This document shows, one piece after another, positions 11,461 to 24,290 of a DNA stretch of 64,000 nt (positions within the stretch are counted from its first letter, which is position 1; every line of letters starts with the position of its first letter). Origin of the DNA: Melanocharis versteri (taxonomy: Eukaryota > Chordata > Aves > Passeriformes > Melanocharitidae); NCBI GenBank assembly GCA_013397845.1, contig VZTG01004269.1, forward strand, positions 292,090 to 356,089, read 5' to 3'. The notes beneath the pieces were generated by a model. That model searched no databases. It worked only from the letters and a program-made list of their open reading frames with translations, and was not told the origin of the DNA. A program made the position numbers and the translations under genes.

Positions 11461-12093
11461 GAAGATGCCTGACAATAGCGTACAGAGTTAGCCACCCACA
11501 CTTCCCATCATGGGACATTTATGGTCAGGTACCTTCTATATGACAGTTGCACTAATTCTTCATCAATCAGCAGTTCCTTCTTCCATCCATTTAGCTGAAG
11601 TGTATGATCCGTCCTCGAGATCAGAATCAGAATTATGATTATCCCCTTTTTGTAAGGAAGCCTGTATCTATTCATAGTGAGTTTCTGCATGAACTCTTAG
11701 GCAGACTCCATCTTGAGTTGCTGCCTCTTTTAGTGTTGAGAAAGTGGTGGTTAATGGGGTAGCAAGGTTTCATCTCTATGATCGTCCCAGCTGAAAACAC
11801 CATGGTTTCTAACTTGCTGCTGATCTAATCTCAGCTAAAGCCCACATTGAGTAACAGCCTGCCATTAGTAAGGGCTTTGACTCACTGAGCCATTTGGGTT
11901 CAGAATTGCTTCAAACATGGAGGATGATATAGGACTCCATTTGACATTTCTAAAACCAAAAGTAGACAGTAACCTCAGAAAAGCAGGCATGGCAAGACAT
12001 GATTGTGAGTAGACAAGAAGGGTTTAATACTCACTTGGTAACTAGAGTAAGGGGAAAGAGGAAAGCTCTAAAGCTCCAGATATTACTACCAAG
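11461..12093. other. Unique non-coding DNA
   Basis: Nothing recognised; it may hide further decayed CR1 sequence continuing from the left but similarity is too weak to claim. Confidence 0.5.
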
Positions 12094-12173
12094 CCTTCCT
12101 TCCTTCCTTCCTTCCTTCCTTCCTTCCTTCCTTCCTTCCTCTCTCACTCTCTCTTTCTCTCCGTCTTTCTCTC
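12094..12173. repeat. (CCTT)n tetranucleotide repeat grading into (CT)n
   Basis: About twelve CCTT units (12094-12140), followed by an imperfect CT/CTTT pyrimidine stretch. The open frame across it, encoding a repeated LPSF string, is an artefact of the repeat. Confidence 0.97.
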
Positions 12174-12385
12174 AACAATTGACTGTGAAATGCATAGGCA
12201 TTCCAGGACATTATGCCTGTCCTGTATAGGTATAACTTCTCCCTCCCTGCTCTTCTGATTCCAGGAATTATATCTCAGTTAGGCTTATCTGGCTTCAGCT
12301 GGAAGGGTACATGAATCAAAGGGTTCAAGACCCTTTCTCCACTGTCCCTCTTCATATGAAAGTTACACTCATCAACACTCTTCTG

Positions 12386-12476
12386 ATATATATATATATA
12401 TATAGTATACACATATACATATCTATATCTATATATCTATATCTATATCTACATATCTATATATATCTATATATAT
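12386..12476. repeat. (TA)n / (TATC)n compound microsatellite
   Basis: Starts as about ten TA units, then alternates ACATATA and ATCTAT units. The AT-alternating core is self-complementary and may extrude cruciforms. It is followed directly by a plus-strand 63-codon open frame (12475-12666) with no recognisable content. Confidence 0.95.
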
Positions 12477-15400
12477 GAGAAAAGACGTTAGACTCTCCCT
12501 GGATGAACAGGACCTAATATGCAGCTCTTCTCTGGATGATCGAAAATCAAGGGAGGCACACTGCAACCATAATGTATGTATGTTTATTTGTTTATTAAGA
12601 AAGCCAATTAAGAATGTTCAATATCTATACAAGCAGATGAAGTCAGCTTTAATTAGGTGCAGTTAAGGATATGTTTCATTATAAAAATGGACATGTTAAG
12701 AATATGTTTCATGGGTCATGAACAATAATATTTTTCTTTTGATATAAACAGCTCAGAGTATCTGGAAATTGAAAGAGAATTTTTCAGCTTGAGATCACAG
12801 TTTTTACTTGAAACTTTTTTTTAAAGTATTCAACATTATCTTGATTGACTCAATTCCAAATACTAAGAGTGCTTTGCTTGTCCAGAACTTCACATCTTGT
12901 AAAGGTGAAACCTCTAAAATCAAGAATTTAAATACAAGAATATTGGGGGAAAAGAATATACAGTTGTTCTCTATCTCTGCTCAGTCTGAATTGTTAATCC
13001 AGGAGAAGAATATTAAATCCAAAAAGTATTAAAAAAAAATTAATCAAGCCTGTTGTTGAGCAGAAAGAGAATCAAGTACCAGCACATCGTTACTGGAGAA
13101 ATTGTGTGCTACAAGCAAATGAAAAAAGAGAAACCTTAATGAAAGTTCTTGGAAAACAGGCAAAAAAGGCTTTACACTTCTTCTGCTTGATGATTCTTTA
13201 ATGGCTGCAATCCTGTGGGATCACAACCAGGAAATAGAAGAGTGTCAGTCTTTTGTTAAACAATTACTGTGTAAGTGGTTAAAGAGATAAGATTATGGTA
13301 AGCGGGGACATTGTAATCCATTACTTATAAGACTAATTTGGTCCTTATTTTCTGGGAACTTGATTCCACAGCAAAAAAATGGCTTGCTTTTTCCTGTAAA
13401 TTTAAAACCCAAACAAACTAGGACGCAAAACTTCACCATCCATTGAGCTGTAGGAAGGTTCATTGGTATTACACCTGTCCTCTCTTCTCAATATCATATT
13501 ATTCCCTACATTTCTATAATGCCTATTAATAAACTTTGATCCAACCTTGCAAAAATCCAGATACTTGGGGATGTTCAGATGGAATTCTTCTAAGCGTAGT
13601 GTTCAAAGTAGTAATTAAATGTGAGTGACAAATTTTGGAAAAGTATTTGTCAAAAGGTTTTTGAAAATATGGATTTCAATTAGAGAACTGAAAAAATGCT
13701 TTTACTTGATAACTAATATTTTTTTTAAATATTTGGCTAAAACCATTAAAGGGAAAGGAGGACAAGTAGCCACGCTGCACAAAGTTTAGGTAAATAAGAA
13801 AGAATTTACATGCCTAAATCCTGCCACATTATTGAAAGAGAGAGGCTTTTTTGGCTCCTCCAGAGACAATTGAGAGCAATAGGAAATGGATTCATTTTAC
13901 CCAACTTTAGACTCATGACACTGTCTTAAGTCCTTAGCTGGGATGAATTGCATGTTTTTCTCTCATTGAGTGGGAAGAGACTCTAGTCAAACCTGGCATC
14001 TTCGGTCCTTCAGGTAAAGTGTCTGAGAGAAGGTGGGATGGTTAGACCTGGATTCACTAATAATTTGATGAAGAAAGTGCTGTTAAAGAAAAACGAGTCA
14101 GATTGAGTGCTGGACCCAAATTGTTTCACTGTGAGCTGAGCTAGCACCCAAGACTTGATCTGTTTTGAGCTGCTCCAACTAGCTGGGGTGGACCAGTATC
14201 AAAAGCACGGATTACGAAGTAGCTGGTGCTTACTTGTCTCAGAGCCAATGGTCACCTCCTGGCTCTGTTTTATTCAGCATAAGGACTAAAATTCATAGTA
14301 TCTAAGAGTTTAACCGCTGTCAGATTTGGATGTCATTTTTTCTTTAGTTACTTCTGAATCTGTCTGTTCATCTCAGTTGAAAGTCCAGGGAGCCTGAGAA
14401 ACCTGAGAAAAGGTTTGAAATTTATTGTCTTATTTCAGTGTCTGATGTTGGTAACTGGTAACACCTGATGTGACTGCAGTTCCTGAAGGAATCTGAAAGT
14501 TAGATTTTATCTGAGATATTATATATGGTTTAACTGCTGTAGCATACAACACAATAGCAGACTTCAGACTGCAATCAAGGCAAGTGCTTGAGCATCTGTT
14601 TTGCCAAAGTCAGTTTAAATTTAGGGCAGGGATGTCCCCACAGCTGCAACAGCAACTGTGGTGTACCTTAAATTTCAGTGCTCTATTTTATGCAAGAGGC
14701 AAGTGAAACACATAGAATTCAGCAAATAGAAGAGACAAGAACAGAATGCAGAAATCCCTGGCCTGCCCCTGAGTCTAGGCTATGTATTTCCTGAGATATG
14801 GCTTTGTGACAGGTGAAAAAGAGGCACATCATTTTCATTTATGAGAGGCTGTAATCAGAGGACACCGCAAATAGCCAAACACGGTGTTTACACACAGAGT
14901 GCTCCCATGTTGTTGCAGTCACTGTCAAACTATGCTATTTGTATTTCAGAATGAGGCAAATTAAAAGAAGAAAAGAATAATATCAGATAGTCAAGGACAG
15001 AAGGGTTCTCATGTTCTGTTCAAAAATTGCAGAGCAGCTTCTGCAACCCAGAGGAAGGGAGCCGGGAAGAGTAGGAAGTTTAGTAGTAACTGTGTGCAGT
15101 GCTCACCTGGGGTTTCTTCCAGATAAAAGCATATGTGATGTAGGTGATATTTAATGTTGTTCTTATGTGTTTAAAACAGAAACTATCACCTGGGCATAGA
15201 TCTTTTATTATCAGTCAGATTCTTTTGACAATTTTCAATTACATTTCTGAATTTTTATTATATGTGAATGGACTATATTAATTAAAGCAGACTGCAATGC
15301 ATTAATAACGATTAATTCAACCCAGGGTGCCTTAAAGTGAGATTTTATGAGAGCTAAAATTCTCCGTGGATCTCTAATTTACATTTACAACACAGTGAAC

Positions 15401-16123
15401 TGTACTTCTGGACATTTCTACTTGGCATTCTCCTCCAAGCCAACACAGTAGCATGAGACCAGGATAGAAGAGGTGATGAGGGACTAGGGTGAAGAATTAC
15501 AATGTTCTGAAGTGTTAAGAGAGGCAGTAGCTTTCATTGGTCTCGGTGGATTAACACATGTAACCCCACCTGGTAATATATACAGTTTTTAGAAAGCAGA
15601 GCACAAAATCTAATAGAATGTGCAATCGGTTATTGGTGAAGAGCATTAGCTCGATAATAAACACACTCCAAATGTACCTACTCCCCCTGGGAAATAGCCT
15701 CTCTTGTTGTTAGTCCTTTTGTCATTCATGAGTAATACGTATTTAACAGAAGTCTTGGAACAGGAAATGAAAAACTGAAGATGATAAATCTGTTCCACTT
15801 AGACAATAATCATATAACACTGTGGCCAGTTAGTTTAATTTATAGGCATCATTCCCCCTGGAAATCTTAGGTAGAGAAATTAAAAAAAAAAAAAAAGGCA
15901 GGGGAGGGAGATGGGGAGTGAAAAGATAAAAATTGGTACAAGGCATCTCTTACCCACTGGAGCAGTTAAATGGAAGAAAAATACTAATTAAGATTTCACT
16001 GCTGCAAAGCAGTATTTACAGTAGTTGGATGGGAGTTTTTCTAGGATTCACCCTCAGTTCCTTGCTAGAAGCTCTACGGTGAAGTGTGACTTGCTCATAT
16101 TTAACCTGTCATGCCTCTCTCTC
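12477..16123. other. Long unique AT-rich non-coding stretch
   Basis: No exon, RNA gene or transposon recognised over 3.6 kb. Small features only: an A run at 13031-13039, a 15-nt A run at 15882-15896 followed by a short G/A-rich patch, and several ATTAAT/TAATTA words at 15278-15318. Some could be ancient elements or conserved non-coding DNA, which cannot be judged without alignment. Confidence 0.5.
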
Positions 16124-16191
16124 TTTGGTTTGTTGGTTTGTTTGTTTGTTTTTTGGTTGGCTGGTTGGTTGGTTTGTTTTATTTTTTTTTC
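16124..16191. repeat. T/G-rich low-complexity tract (GTTT / GGTT units)
   Basis: A mix of TTTG and GGTT units ending in a nine-T run. It is the reverse-complement style of the A/C-rich tracts found elsewhere in the window. Overlapping open frames on both strands here are repeat artefacts. Confidence 0.9.
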
Positions 16192-19100
16192 CGAAAATAA
16201 AAAGTACTTTTGGACACCTGTGGCCACAAGAGATTGCTAATCCATAAACATTTTTCTCTCTTGCAACCTTCCAACCTGTGGCAATAATTATGATGTCTGA
16301 CACGTATTTGTGTGACTCTTAAAATAGAATTAAAACTACCCTCCTTATCTGTGAACACCGCACTTACATTCATACTGTTGAGATAATATTCTTCTCTTTG
16401 TAGCAGGTACCACTACGTATCATACTTAAATGTCCTTCAAATCCTTCAGTAATTATTAAGGTCTAAGCTCTGGTTTCCTTACAAAAATATATTATATAGC
16501 TCAGAGTGAAGAATTCATTATTTACTTTTCATGGCAAATAACCTGGGCATGGAGTAAAATTATCAGTTGTCGAAGGATTTTTGTTCCATGATTGACACAT
16601 CTAAAAAGCTTGGACTAGCTGTAATGCTTAATTTTGTAAAAGATCTAGAAAAGGATTACCTTAGAAAAGGTAGAAGAGAAATATTTTGACCTGTGCTGTA
16701 TACCTCTTAATTTGTAACACCTCATAGGCATAAAGATTACAAAATATACACTGAATTGGTGTAGCCAAAATGAATTAGCCCACTTTAAAAAAAATAAAAC
16801 AAGCAAGGAAGCATCAAAAAGTCATAACACACAATCAAAAAACGCCAAACCAGTAACTGATGAGGTGCAAAATGTTTTTCCTCTCTTTGTTTGGAAAGTA
16901 TATTTTTTAAGGGTTTGTAAATCAAGTTTTCAACCTGTTTGTGTCATCTTTGAAATGTTGATCCTAGACATTCTCTGCAACAAACGAATAAAGTTTATGC
17001 AAACCAGACTGTCTACAAAAAAGTTCCATGCATGTCTTTGATGTGGTATAATTGGCTAAAAAGAAATTAGATTCAGGAATTGGATTCATAGGCAGTGATT
17101 TCTTCTTGGAGATCTTATGAAATTTGAATTTTATATATACAACACATGATTTAATTTGAGATTAAAAAAAAATAATAATACTCTTAATATATTCTAGCTA
17201 TATCTAGGTATGTAACGACACAGTGTTGCTCTCTTTCCAGGATTGTAAGCCTATGTTTTAAACAAAAATCTTCCACAACTGAAAGGTTCATATATCCTCA
17301 TAAAATCCATGGACACTCCAGAAGCATCTGACAGCACAAAAAAAATTTTGCAGGTTCATTCAGTAAAGTATGGCATACTCCTGTGAGTCTCTTAAAGCTT
17401 CCCTGCTGAAATCAGTTCATAGTAAGGTCCAGACCTGGCTGAGAATATAAATCAAGTAATTTTTCATAAGTCTCTTAATTACTAGCCAATATAACAATTC
17501 AAGAGAAAGATTTATGGAAATGCAAAACTAGGTCTACACCATATAATTAGCATATACAGATATTTTATTTTGTCATTTCTGTGGTTTATGTGAAGCTTTA
17601 TAGCCATATTTTATACTTTAGCTGGCTTCTTCTCGGCTTAATGGCAAAACTGCTTGATACTTACAAACCAGATACCATCTCCTTCATTCAGGTCACCACG
17701 GAAATATTTAACATCAAGTCTCAGATTTCACTCTTCCTCACAACTCCGTTGTTTTTTTTTTTCTTTTATTCTTTCTCCTTTGCATTGATTTTTTTTTTCT
17801 CCTCTTGAAAACTGTTTCTGTACAAGAAAAATAAAACCTTTATGTTTTTCAAACACCTGCTGAAAAAATGCCATGTACTGGTGCATAGCATGAAGGTAAA
17901 AAATACTACGGCTACTATAATTCACAAACCAAACTTTGTGATCAAGGTGGATCCACAGTAAAGTCAGGATGGCTTTAAGGTCAATGCACTGATTTACACA
18001 ACTGAAATTATACAGACATAAGGAAGCATTCCTTTTTTTACCATAAAATTGCCTGGGTAGAGTGAGATCTCCTGAGAGATTTATGCAGAACCATATCTCT
18101 AGCAAGATGAAAAGAGCATACTGTCCTCAGAATCAAAGCCAAGGAAAAAGAAGAAAAAATAAGCAGCAGAAAGGACAAAACACCCCATCACTCATGCAAG
18201 TACTATGTGTGGAAAAGAATTTCCAGACCTTTCAGCAAGATCTGTAATACATAAATACATATATATTCTGAGCAATAACTTTTTATTATTATTATTTAAA
18301 TCAAGTTCTACTTTTGTTATTTAAAAAAAAAAAAAATTATAAGTTGAAAGTCTTTTCAAACACACAGTGTGCCAGCACCCCGTAATTGATTATTAAGCAA
18401 TATATTACACAAGAGGTACAAATTGTTATTTCAAGCTGTATTTTAATTGAGCAGTATCGTTTGTCACAATATTTTGAGACCCAAAGTCCACAAAAGCTTG
18501 TATAGAACTTTACCAGAGACCTTGAGAAACCACTAGCTTTCAGAGTGATGGGGCCTGAGATTTCTTTTCAGAGAAAGGAAAAGCAGAAGTGCAAAGGAAT
18601 AAGATAAAAAGCACCTCACAAAAACATTCATAATATGTTGATGTGTTTTACAGATTTATACTGCACCTCTCCTTGTCTTTTATTTTGTAGTCCTTATTTT
18701 TTCCCCTCCCCTTGGTACTACTTGACAGCATATAAGAGGAATGAATTTTTGAAAGAATGATCTTCCTTTATGCCTCCATTTCAATGGTCACAAGAAAATC
18801 TGCAAGGTGCTTGATGGCAACTCTAAATCAGATCATTTGAGCTGCAAATTCTCTGATTTGCACCATCAATGTATTGGAAGCACAAAAATGCAAGTACAAA
18901 TTTAGAGGTGTGAAGAGACAGGTCTCAGCTTTTTACAAGAGGTGTCAGAGAGAATAAATGTATAAATCCTTTTTATATAACACGTAACAATACACACTGC
19001 TGCCATATTTTAAAGTGCTGTCCTCTGAAAATACATCTTCTCCTAACCTCCATGGAAAATAAACCACACAGAAACAGAGCAGATATGGAGAGGGAGTTTC

Positions 19101-21105
19101 CTGAACTAAATTCCTCTTTGTGTTATGTGCTTAAGTATATTATTAACACTTTTTCCAACAAGGCTTTTTTAAATCTTGGTTAAGTATTCCTGGGGTTTCT
19201 TTGGTTTGGTTTTCTGCAAATTATACACATCAAAATTCATAATTGAAGAAAGATATAAATACAGTAATTAATAGATGAAATTCAGCTTATGGTTGCAGTT
19301 TGGCAGAACCCTTTCTGCACCAGCTAAACCCTAGGTTAGTGCAATGACAGAAGACACTAATGGCATGTTTCTGTAGGATTTGTCACATGCCTGCTTAGCC
19401 TGGCAAGGATGCCTATCAATCACAAGGAAGTATGCATGAAAAATGGCAATGGGTATGATAACGAGATCAGTACTTTTGCAGACATAGCCGAATCACAAAG
19501 TAAACTGCTTTCCAGGCAGATGCCGAGAGCAGGAATTTTGGATGCCTCATTTAAACAGTGTGGTTATCAGATAAGTGCATGATACCACCTGAAAGAAAAT
19601 TATTTATAGAACCTGTGAGAGGAGTTTCGCCAGACATATAACTGGCATGTATACACAGTCACATGCATAACCAGTAATATAGATATGCAACCGGTAGATT
19701 TAAATTTCTAAAGCCCCAAATCATGGCTGTATTTTGGTCGTCTGTGGAGTTACTTACCTCTAACACTTCTCAGAACAGTGCTCTGTCTTAGGTTTCAGGC
19801 AATGATAGCAGTTTCAGTGTTCTTTAAAGAGTCCTTTGTATCAAACTTGATCTATAGTTTTCTACTAACTTCTAATGTGGATTAATTGCCAGTCTGCTCT
19901 TCATGGCGACAGAGCACTGTGGAGACAGTAAAATCACACATAAATCGCTGTGATGAGAAGGGAAAGGACGGAAGGAACAGAATGCCATACCATCCTGAGA
20001 ATAGCCAGAAGAGCTGAATTAGAATAAGGAAGGAGAATGGTAGTCATTGTTTCCTCTCTGAACCAAAGATTCAGATATTTCTCCTTTTATTTAGGAACAA
20101 CGACCCAGTTGGTTTTTACAGTGAAAGCTGGAAGCTGCTGAGCTCCTCCAGATTCCATTTTCTTTACATATGGATTGTTCTGGCCACCTTTTTAATCCTG
20201 CTTTCTGTTCCTACAGTTAAAATATTTTGTGTCTGACTATAAAAAAAAAAAAGAATTCATATGCAAAGACAATAAGGCAAGAAATTTGCATTGATAGTAT
20301 GTCTCCAATGACTAAAACTTCTCAACAGTGTAACAGTCTGAAACAGCTGTACATAGATTATTAGCATATCCTTCTATACAGCTGTCTAGAAACAATTCAG
20401 AAATTTTAGAAAAAGCCATATTTACTTTTTCTCTGAAAATATTCCTTTAATAAAACCTTTCCTGATATTGATCAAGCTGGAATATGGTGCTCTATGAAGA
20501 TGGAGCTTTTACCATAAGAGACATCAATGCTCTTTTCTATAACGTTGAATTTTCGCTCAGTCTTCTCATATATTCTCACTTTGGCTGATGAGGACTTGTG
20601 CTGGGTATTCTCTGGGCAGTACAAAATCAGATATATGTAGACATGTACTTTCATACATCTGAGTATATTTGCTTGGTTCTCTCACATCAAATACTATGAT
20701 AGTCGATAGACATGGATGAAAGTACCATAGCTGTTCATAAGTACTATCTTCTGACACTAATCTTTTGTATCTAACTGGATGTTAAATGACAAAAACCTGT
20801 TAAATTCTGAGAAAGTGCTGGTTTTTTTTTTTTTCCCCTCTAGCAGCTCAAAGTAAAATGGAGTGATGTTTACAGGTTGAAAGCAGAGTCTTATGAAAGT
20901 TTGGGACAACAACCTTAAATCGGAATGCATTTTTTTATATCTACATAGTAATTTTAATTCAATCTAAGCTGCAAAAGTAAAAAAAATTCAAAACATCTAG
21001 TCTTTATTTCAATTTTTATGAGTGTCATTGCTTTCCAATTTGAATTTAGGTTTGGCCTGATATAAGACTTCTTTTCATACAATCTACTTTGGCTGAGAAG
21101 GCTTA
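16192..21105. other. Long unique AT-rich non-coding stretch
   Basis: Nearly 5 kb without a recognisable exon or repeat. Only short homopolymers and AT runs are visible (for example T runs at 17752-17761 and 17791-17799, TTA units near 18283-18295, an A run at 18324-18336, a T run at 20822-20834). The 125-codon minus-strand frame at 17728-18105 is lysine-rich at its end because it reads through T runs; no domain was recognised. Confidence 0.5.
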
Positions 21106-21595
21106 TGTCATGATTTAGGAATGGTCCTCCCCAATTTAGTTCTCCCACTGAGACTCCCCAAATCACACTGCTGCTGGCCTGCTCCTCTTCCCCACTCTTG
21201 TGTGTCCTCCCCCATCCCTGGCCCCTCTTGGACAGTCAGAGAGGAGAAGTGGAGGCACAAAAGGCAAAGATCATGGGTTAAGATTAGAGCAATTTATTGG
21301 AAACAGCAATGAGAGAAGAAAACCACAGTAACAGCAATGATATTAATAATAAAAATGTACAATAGAGAGGGTGATTTATATGCAAAATGCGGACTGAGCC
21401 CAAGCCACCACAACACACAGCAGCCCCATTTTTTTCTGGACCGGAAACCACATTCTTCTTCCTGGAAGCCAAAGAGTCCCTTCCCTTCACTCCTAGCAAT
21501 GGCTTGAGGTGATGTCAAATAATATCTGGATATTGGCCACAGGTCCTCCCATCTATTGCGAAAAATTAACCCTGTCTTTGGCCTAAATCAGGACA
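21106..21595 (-). mobile_element. Solo LTR of an avian endogenous retrovirus, apparently complete
   Basis: On the minus strand this 490-bp unit runs from TGTCCTGATTTAGG to CCTAAATCATGACA, so it has TG...CA ends that are inverted repeats of each other over 14 bases with one mismatch. In that orientation it carries a TATA box (TATAAAT, plus-strand 21374-21380) and about 80 bases later a poly(A) signal AATAAA (21293-21298), the normal U3-R-U5 order. No gag, pol or env sequence flanks it, so it is a solo LTR left by recombination between two LTRs. The flanks (gctta before, gtact after) do not form an obvious target-site duplication, which suggests age or later change. I judge it to belong to the ERVL-like LTR group with long inverted termini, from family resemblance only. 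Confidence 0.85.
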
Positions 21596-22430
21596 GTACT
21601 CTTTGGGGTAAGCAAATGTACCATGTGCAGAGTTCAGTTCTGTGTGTTTAACGCTGCTCATTAGCTAGAGCTTAATGAAATATTAAGATGGTGAAAGGCC
21701 TTTTGCTCTTGCTGTGTTAGCACCAGCTTCTATCCAGGATGTTCTTTTTAGAGATGCCATAGCAATGCCACAGGCCACCATGTCCTGCAATTGCCACAAA
21801 CCTACAATGATCAGGAAGGCATTGTATACACCACATTATCAAACAAATCAAATAATTGTTAGAGGATCTCAAATGCTCAAACAAGATAAAGGTGGCAAGG
21901 AATGCTTAAGAATTTCAGTTTTGTGTGGAAATGTAGACAATCCAGCCATTTCTACTAATTTGAAAATATCAGCTCTTTCTCTTGAAGAGATACCATTCCT
22001 GATGATGTGAAAATCCCAGTTTCCAAGAAGCTCACTGAGGCTCAAGTACTCTCTTGTCCCTAATGCTGGTCATTCTTGGGCACAATTAAGCTTCTCAGGC
22101 AGAGCACTTTGCACACTCGGTGTTAAGATTGCAAATGTAGTGCACGTATAGAGCATAAGAGGACTTAGTTTTGTAGCATTAAAATCCGGCACATCCCATG
22201 GGTATGAATTAACTTCTGAAAAAGGAGAAAGACATTTTCTTTTCCTACTATTCTATCATCTTAGCCCCTTAAAGATGCTGTTGAAAGGAAAACTGAAAGC
22301 CTTCAGCAAAAATGAAGAAATGCATCCTTAAAATGTATCCTGCAGAAAAGAATCCTTGACAATAATACAAATATTATACTACCAAATTTTTCTCAAAGAT
22401 GCAGGTGGGTGGGATGGGTCACTGTACAAT
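21596..22430. other. Unique non-coding DNA
   Basis: Nothing recognised. A 98-codon open frame on the plus strand (21714-22010) has mixed composition with several cysteines and no known motif; chance is the simplest explanation. Confidence 0.5.
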
Positions 22431-22515
22431 TTTGTGTATGCATACATATGTATATGTATAAATGTGTATGTGCGTATACATATGTATACACGCGAATTTG
22501 TATATACGTGAATTT
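22431..22515. repeat. Alternating purine-pyrimidine tract with a perfect palindrome
   Basis: Built from GTATAC/ATGTAT units with some CG steps. It contains GTATACATATGTATAC at 22474-22489, a perfect 16-bp palindrome, extendable by GCG/CGC arms if one A is bulged. Such DNA can form cruciform or Z-type structures in vitro. Confidence 0.85.
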
Positions 22516-23109
22516 GAATATGAACTGCATAATTTTTTTGAATGGGGGCTGACATTGATGGAGTTTAGTGAGAACTGGCTTTACAGACATATAAGCTTTA
22601 AAAGATTTTTTAAAAATCTATATTATGCTAAGCAATAGGCAAAGAGGATAATTCCCACGCTTTAAATAATGTATTTCTACCTGCTTTACATGGTTTGTAC
22701 CACTGTCTTGTTGAAAGAATAGTGACATATCACCTTACTCCTGTTCTACTGCTTCAGTCTAATGAGTCTGGGCAGATCTCATGAATTCAGAGGATAAATG
22801 AAGCTCTAAAAAGTTTTTTTTTGCATTTGTAAGACTAAATTGAGTTCATGACCTTTTCCCTTCTAACCTCCAATGTAATTTAAACTCATTTATTCTCTTT
22901 CCTACGTATGTTTCCTCTTACAGTAGATTTTCTAGGAAATGGGATATTGTCCTGGGTTCTACACAACAGCACACAAGTGTCTTCATATGGAGATAGACAC
23001 ACAGTTTAAATGAGCTTAATGAACACTCATGGCTGAGATTTCCAAGTCACAGTGTGTGAAATCATGCAAACATTTATCTTCACACTAAAGTATTCTACTT
23101 CTTAGAAAT
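22516..23109. other. Unique AT-rich non-coding DNA
   Basis: No recognisable feature in about 600 bases. Confidence 0.55.
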
Positions 23110-23247
23110 GTCCTTTCCTTCCTCTCTCCCTCTCTTTTACCCTTTCCCTTTGCCTTTCCATGTCCCTTCCTTTCTCACTCTTCTCCTTGTTTTCAAGTTT
23201 TTATTTTATTTATTTTCCTTTTTTTTTTTTTTTTTAATTTCTTTCAG
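23110..23247. repeat. Pyrimidine-rich tract ending in poly(T)
   Basis: About 110 bases of CCTT/CCCTTT-like sequence with few purines, leading into a T run of about 17 (23219-23235). The strand asymmetry is strong but there is no regular unit. A decayed CCTT microsatellite is the likely origin. Confidence 0.85.
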
Positions 23248-23767
23248 TCTTGCCAATGCAACCTTTATTTTGACTCTTTAATATTTGGAAATTGGCACTG
23301 AAAATTGCTTGCTATCATTCAGCTGCAATGACTCTGTTAAGAATAATGGTCAAGGCTGATGGAGACAATAGCTGGAGCATCTCAGCTGAGCTGTTACAAT
23401 ATCAGGAAGCTTGAGGGATCAAAATAAAGGCTGTCTCATCTCAGGAGATAAAAGCCCTTCCTACTTGTCAGGAAGCAAAGGGAGAATGCTTATGTGTCCG
23501 TCAGGGCTCTTGGAGGTCTGTTTTCAAATAGGGGTCCCACAGGTTGGACTAATTATGGTCTGCTATAGTTTAGGTACAGGGCTAATCAGTACTTACAAAA
23601 TGAAATATGACAATACAGTATTCCCTAAAGACTGCTGGTGCAACTGCATGATTATTCATTGTAGAGTAAAAGGATATGAGAGATGTATTTCACTGTAAAA
23701 AGCTGGGGATATGCTCTTCATGGAAGGAGGTTTTTCTTACATATAGGCCATGTTAGCAAAAATCTTG
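23248..23767. other. Unique non-coding DNA
   Basis: Nothing assigned. A 95-codon plus-strand open frame (23411-23698) has no recognisable domain. Confidence 0.5.
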
Positions 23768-24290
23768 TCATAGAATCATTAAATTGGAAAATACCTCTAA
23801 GATCGTCAAGTTCCCCTGTCACCCAGCACTGCCGTGTTGACCACTAAACTGTCCCCAGGTGCCACGCTCACTCGTGTTTTGAGAACTTCTAGTGCTGGTG
23901 ATTCCACCACTTCCATGGGCAGCCTGTATGAATGTTTGACAAACTTTTCAGTGAAGAATTTTTTGCTAGTACCTTCCCTGGTACAGCTTGAGGCCATTTC
24001 CTCTCCTCTTGTCACTGGTTGCCGGGGAGAAGAGACCAATGCCCGCGTGCTACACTCTTCTTTCAGGCAGTTGTAGAGAGCAATAAGGACTCCCTGGGCC
24101 TCCTTCTCTCCCGGCTAAACAACCCCAGCCACCTCAGCTGCACTTCATAAGAGTTATGCTCCACACCCTTCACTAGTTTTGTCACCCTTCTCCAGACATG
24201 CTCCCGTGCCTCCATGTCTTTGTTGTAGTGAGGGGCACAAAACCCGACGCAGGATTCAAAGTGCAGCCTTGCCAGTACTGAGAGGCTTAC
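23768..24290 (-). mobile_element. CR1 LINE 3' portion, well preserved
   Basis: Begins on the plus strand with 'tcatagaatcattaaattgg', the reverse complement of the CR1 3' terminus. Further in, the minus strand encodes the CR1 ORF2 C-terminal segment, with KKFFTEKF, RLPMEVVESPALEVLKTR readable in one frame (minus 24039-23806), where the family norm is a RLPxEVVESPSLEIFKTR-like stretch. Beyond ~24040 the antisense of the upstream ORF2 region continues ('acatgctcccgtgcctccat' at 24196-24215). The element is 5'-truncated near 24290 and carries frameshifts, so it makes no functional protein. Confidence 0.93.

Noticed and set aside
12386..12476. Possible CRISPR-like or satellite array
   Set aside because: The unit is only 2-6 bases with no spacers; it is an ordinary compound microsatellite.
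17728..18105. 125-codon minus-strand open frame
   Set aside because: No motif; its end is a lysine/glutamate run made by reading T-rich stretches; overlaps other open frames.
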